This document shows, piece by piece, positions 61,892 through 64,000 of a stretch of 64,000 nt of DNA. This DNA is from Maribacter caenipelagi (GTDB taxonomy: Bacteria; Bacteroidota; Bacteroidia; Flavobacteriales; Flavobacteriaceae): assembly GCF_004364175.1 (NCBI RefSeq), contig NZ_SNZW01000019.1:48510-112509 (forward strand). The letters are read 5' to 3'. A program made the position numbers and the translations under genes. Under the pieces are notes generated by a model that was not told the origin of the DNA, did no database searches, and saw only the letters and a list, made by a program, of their open reading frames with translations. Each line of letters begins with the position of its first letter. The stretch's first letter is position 1.

Positions 61892-64000
61892 ATGCAACAA
61901 CAAGAAAGGTTGGCAGAATTTAAGAAGTCTGTCCAAAATAAATTTAACGTCTACAACAGTCTATTTTTAAACCTACCCTATGAGAATATAGAGAATGTGG
62001 GTATGTTGATTCCGTTATTACTGAATCAATCTGAAAAAGGATTGAGCGACGGTCTTAACCCGAAAGAAATATTAGAGAATTTTTTCGAAAATTTTGTTGA
62101 AATTAATTCGGAAAAAGAGCAGATAGATTTTATGTTCCGTATTATACAGTATGTAGAGCGCCAAGTGGTTCTTTATGATAGTGTAGAAGATGCTGCGTTC
62201 CCGAAGTTGCAAAAACATTCTAGTTCATTATCATTGAAAGATTATTTTCAATTAGTTGAGAAAAATAATTCATGGGATACTATTTGGGATAAACTAAGTA
62301 ATTTTAGTGCTAGAATTGTGCTAACGGCTCACCCAACACAGTTCTACACACCTGCGGTTTTAGATATAATCACCAATCTTAGAACATTAATCTTAGAAGA
62401 TAAAATTGATGAGATTGATGTTGGCTTACAACAATTAGGACTTACATCTTTAATAAACGCTAAGAAGCCTACACCTTTAGATGAAGCAAAAAATATTATC
62501 TATACATTAAGACATGTGTACTATGATGCTATTGGCGAAATGTATGCATATATAAAAGGTAGCGTAGGGTCAAAACAATTTGAAAATCATGATATAGTAA
62601 AACTAGGTTTCTGGCCAGGTGGTGATCGTGATGGTAACCCATTTGTAACTGCAGATATTACTAGAGATGTAATGAACGAGCTTCGTTTAACTTTAATGAA
62701 GTGCTATTATAATGACCTAAAAGGGCTAGTGCATAAACTGACCTTTAAAGATGTACAAGAGCCGTTACAAAAGCTTAGATCTAATCTTTATACCGCTATG
62801 TTCGATAGTTCTAAAGATATTGGTTATGAAGATTTAATTGTACCATTAGAAGAAATCAGGTTAATACTTATAGAAAAATATCAGAGCCTTTATTTAAAAG
62901 ATTTAGAGCTTCTTATTGATAAGGTGAAAATTTTTAAAGTACACTTTGCAACGATTGATATTCGTCAAGACCATAGTATGCATACTAAGGTAATCGTCGA
63001 GGTTTTGAAAAAGAACGGATTGATTAAAGCAGACCTGAGTGAATTATCTGAAGAAAAATTGATTGATATTCTTTTACATGAAGATTTAAAATTGGTAGCA
63101 GATGATTATGAAGAAGATATTGTAAAAGATACGGTTAAGAACATACTTCAATTACAGACCATACAAGATAAGAATGGTGAAGAGGGTTGTAATAGATATA
63201 TCATCAGTAATTCTGAAGATGTATTCTCTATTCTTTTCGTTTATGCATTATTTAGATGGTGTGGCTGGGCAGGTAAGGATATTACTTTTGATATTGTACC
63301 ATTATTCGAAACCATGAACGGTATGGATAATGCGAAAGCTACAATGCAGTTCTTATTTGATTTACCAGAGTATAAAGCACACATCAAGAATAGAAATGAT
63401 AAGCAAACTATAATGCTTGGTTTTTCCGATGGTACAAAAGATGGTGGTTACTTAAAAGCGAACTGGTCTATTTTGAAAACTAAAGAAGAGCTTTCAGAAG
63501 TTTGCGAAGAACATGATATAGCGGCTATCTTCTTTGATGGTAGAGGTGGACCACCAGCAAGAGGTGGTGGTAAAACACATCGTTTTTATGCAGCACAGAC
63601 AAATAAAGTTGCGAATAACGAAATTCAACTTACCATACAAGGGCAGACTATTACCAGTACGTACGGTACAAAAGAGCAGTTCATTTATAACAGTGAGCAG
63701 TTATTGACCGCCGGACTTTCAAATACAATTTTGGATAAGGAAATTGTTATATCAGATTCAGATAGAGAACTGATAGAAGAATTATCTGAAATGAGTTTTA
63801 AAAAGTATGACGACTTAAAGCATCATGATAAGTTCATGCCATATTTAGAAAATATGAGTACGCTCAAGTATTATACAAAAGCTAATATTGGTAGTAGACC
63901 AGGTAAAAGAGGAAATAAAGCCAAATTAGAGTTGTCAGATTTACGTGCAATTTCTTTTGTAGGTTCTTGGAGCCAATTGAAACAAAATGTACCTGGTTAT
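61892..64000 (+). CDS. ppc: Phosphoenolpyruvate carboxylase, 3' end beyond window
   Basis: 703 codons from ATG 61892 to the window end, in frame. It carboxylates phosphoenolpyruvate to oxaloacetate, refilling the TCA cycle. LTAHPTQFYTP carries the catalytic His region, GFWPGGDRDGNPFV binds the substrate, and FFDGRGGPPARGGGKTH is the mobile glycine-rich loop. The C-terminus is cut off. A terminator ends the gene before it, so it has its own promoter, not identified. Confidence 0.95.
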   Translation, partial: MQQQERLAEFKKSVQNKFNVYNSLFLNLPYENIENVGMLIPLLLNQSEKGLSDGLNPKEILENFFENFVEINSEKEQIDFMFRIIQYVERQVVLYDSVEDAAFPKLQKHSSSLSLKDYFQLVEKNNSWDTIWDKLSNFSARIVLTAHPTQFYTPAVLDIITNLRTLILEDKIDEIDVGLQQLGLTSLINAKKPTPLDEAKNIIYTLRHVYYDAIGEMYAYIKGSVGSKQFENHDIVKLGFWPGGDRDGNPFVTADITRDVMNELRLTLMKCYYNDLKGLVHKLTFKDVQEPLQKLRSNLYTAMFDSSKDIGYEDLIVPLEEIRLILIEKYQSLYLKDLELLIDKVKIFKVHFATIDIRQDHSMHTKVIVEVLKKNGLIKADLSELSEEKLIDILLHEDLKLVADDYEEDIVKDTVKNILQLQTIQDKNGEEGCNRYIISNSEDVFSILFVYALFRWCGWAGKDITFDIVPLFETMNGMDNAKATMQFLFDLPEYKAHIKNRNDKQTIMLGFSDGTKDGGYLKANWSILKTKEELSEVCEEHDIAAIFFDGRGGPPARGGGKTHRFYAAQTNKVANNEIQLTIQGQTITSTYGTKEQFIYNSEQLLTAGLSNTILDKEIVISDSDRELIEELSEMSFKKYDDLKHHDKFMPYLENMSTLKYYTKANIGSRPGKRGNKAKLELSDLRAISFVGSWSQLKQNVPGY

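Overview
The window looks like chromosome of a marine member of the Flavobacteriaceae (Bacteroidota), most like the Maribacter/Zobellia/Cellulophaga branch. The genus is a guess from memory and was not tested. The support is low GC; AT-rich leaders with no strong Shine-Dalgarno; a -7 promoter element TAnnTTTG repeated in front of many genes; and typical families (DUF6702, DUF1573, DUF4174, aspartyl protease with PDZ, two-PASTA membrane protein, ribosomal protein THX, de novo kynurenine genes). I see no rRNA, tRNA, CRISPR array, insertion sequence or prophage. Gene content is mostly housekeeping, with a few accessory modules.

Layout. 1-1.6 kb: a repeat-rich secreted protein that runs off the left edge. 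1.9-7.3 kb: an envelope cluster with two tandem CarboxypepD_reg-like proteins, DUF6702, an M1 peptidase, TatA and a PAP2 phosphatase. 7.3-11.7 kb: O-methyltransferase, GNAT, kynureninase, MFS transporter and a lipoprotein. 11.8-14.1 kb: an ECF sigma factor coupled to a 65-residue protein, then an MscS-type channel and ClpP. 14.2-14.5 kb: a gene-poor gap holding a decayed OmpA C-terminal fragment. 14.6-18.2 kb: a light/DNA-repair operon of flavin reductase, a 44-residue DUF2256 protein, cryptochrome DASH and an iron-sulfur (6-4) photolyase. 18.4-23.1 kb: kynurenine monooxygenase, DUF4174, Nif3-like and degenerate zinc-ribbon proteins, LpxK. 23.1-29.6 kb: GAPDH overlapping a TPR hybrid histidine kinase, LipA, and two ECF sigma loci. 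29.8-42.8 kb: MurB, aminotransferase, protease, DUF1573, ValS, hydrolases, membrane proteins and a two-component system. 42.8-50 kb: a conserved block RsfS-FtsH-LUD-CdsA-Psd-ACBP, with BirA, SRPBCC, PyrE and NUDIX. 50-56 kb: an M14 lipoprotein and two paralogous PAS kinases with a single-domain receiver. 56-61.6 kb: CoaD, Ddl, PASTA protein, RluD-type synthase, YaaA, THX and a UDG-like protein. 61.9 kb to the end: phosphoenolpyruvate carboxylase, cut by the right edge.

How the genes work together. KynU and Kmo make 3-hydroxyanthranilate from kynurenine, a route to NAD; they lie about 9 kb apart here. The operon at 42.8-47.6 kb joins phospholipid synthesis (CdsA, Psd), an acyl-CoA-binding protein and the membrane protease FtsH. 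The photolyase operon pairs two flavin photoreceptor/repair enzymes with a probable flavin reductase and a small Cys4 protein. Several regulators are translationally coupled to partners by overlaps of 1 to 14 bases.

Four coding features are short or broken and easily missed: DUF2256 (17455-17589), an Lmo0937-like membrane peptide (37949-38116), ribosomal protein THX (60715-60843) and the OmpA remnant (14211-14369). I did not find a clearly new defence or mobile system. The best candidates for under-described biology are the DUF2256/photolyase operon, the GAPDH-kinase overlap and the sigma factor/65-residue pair.
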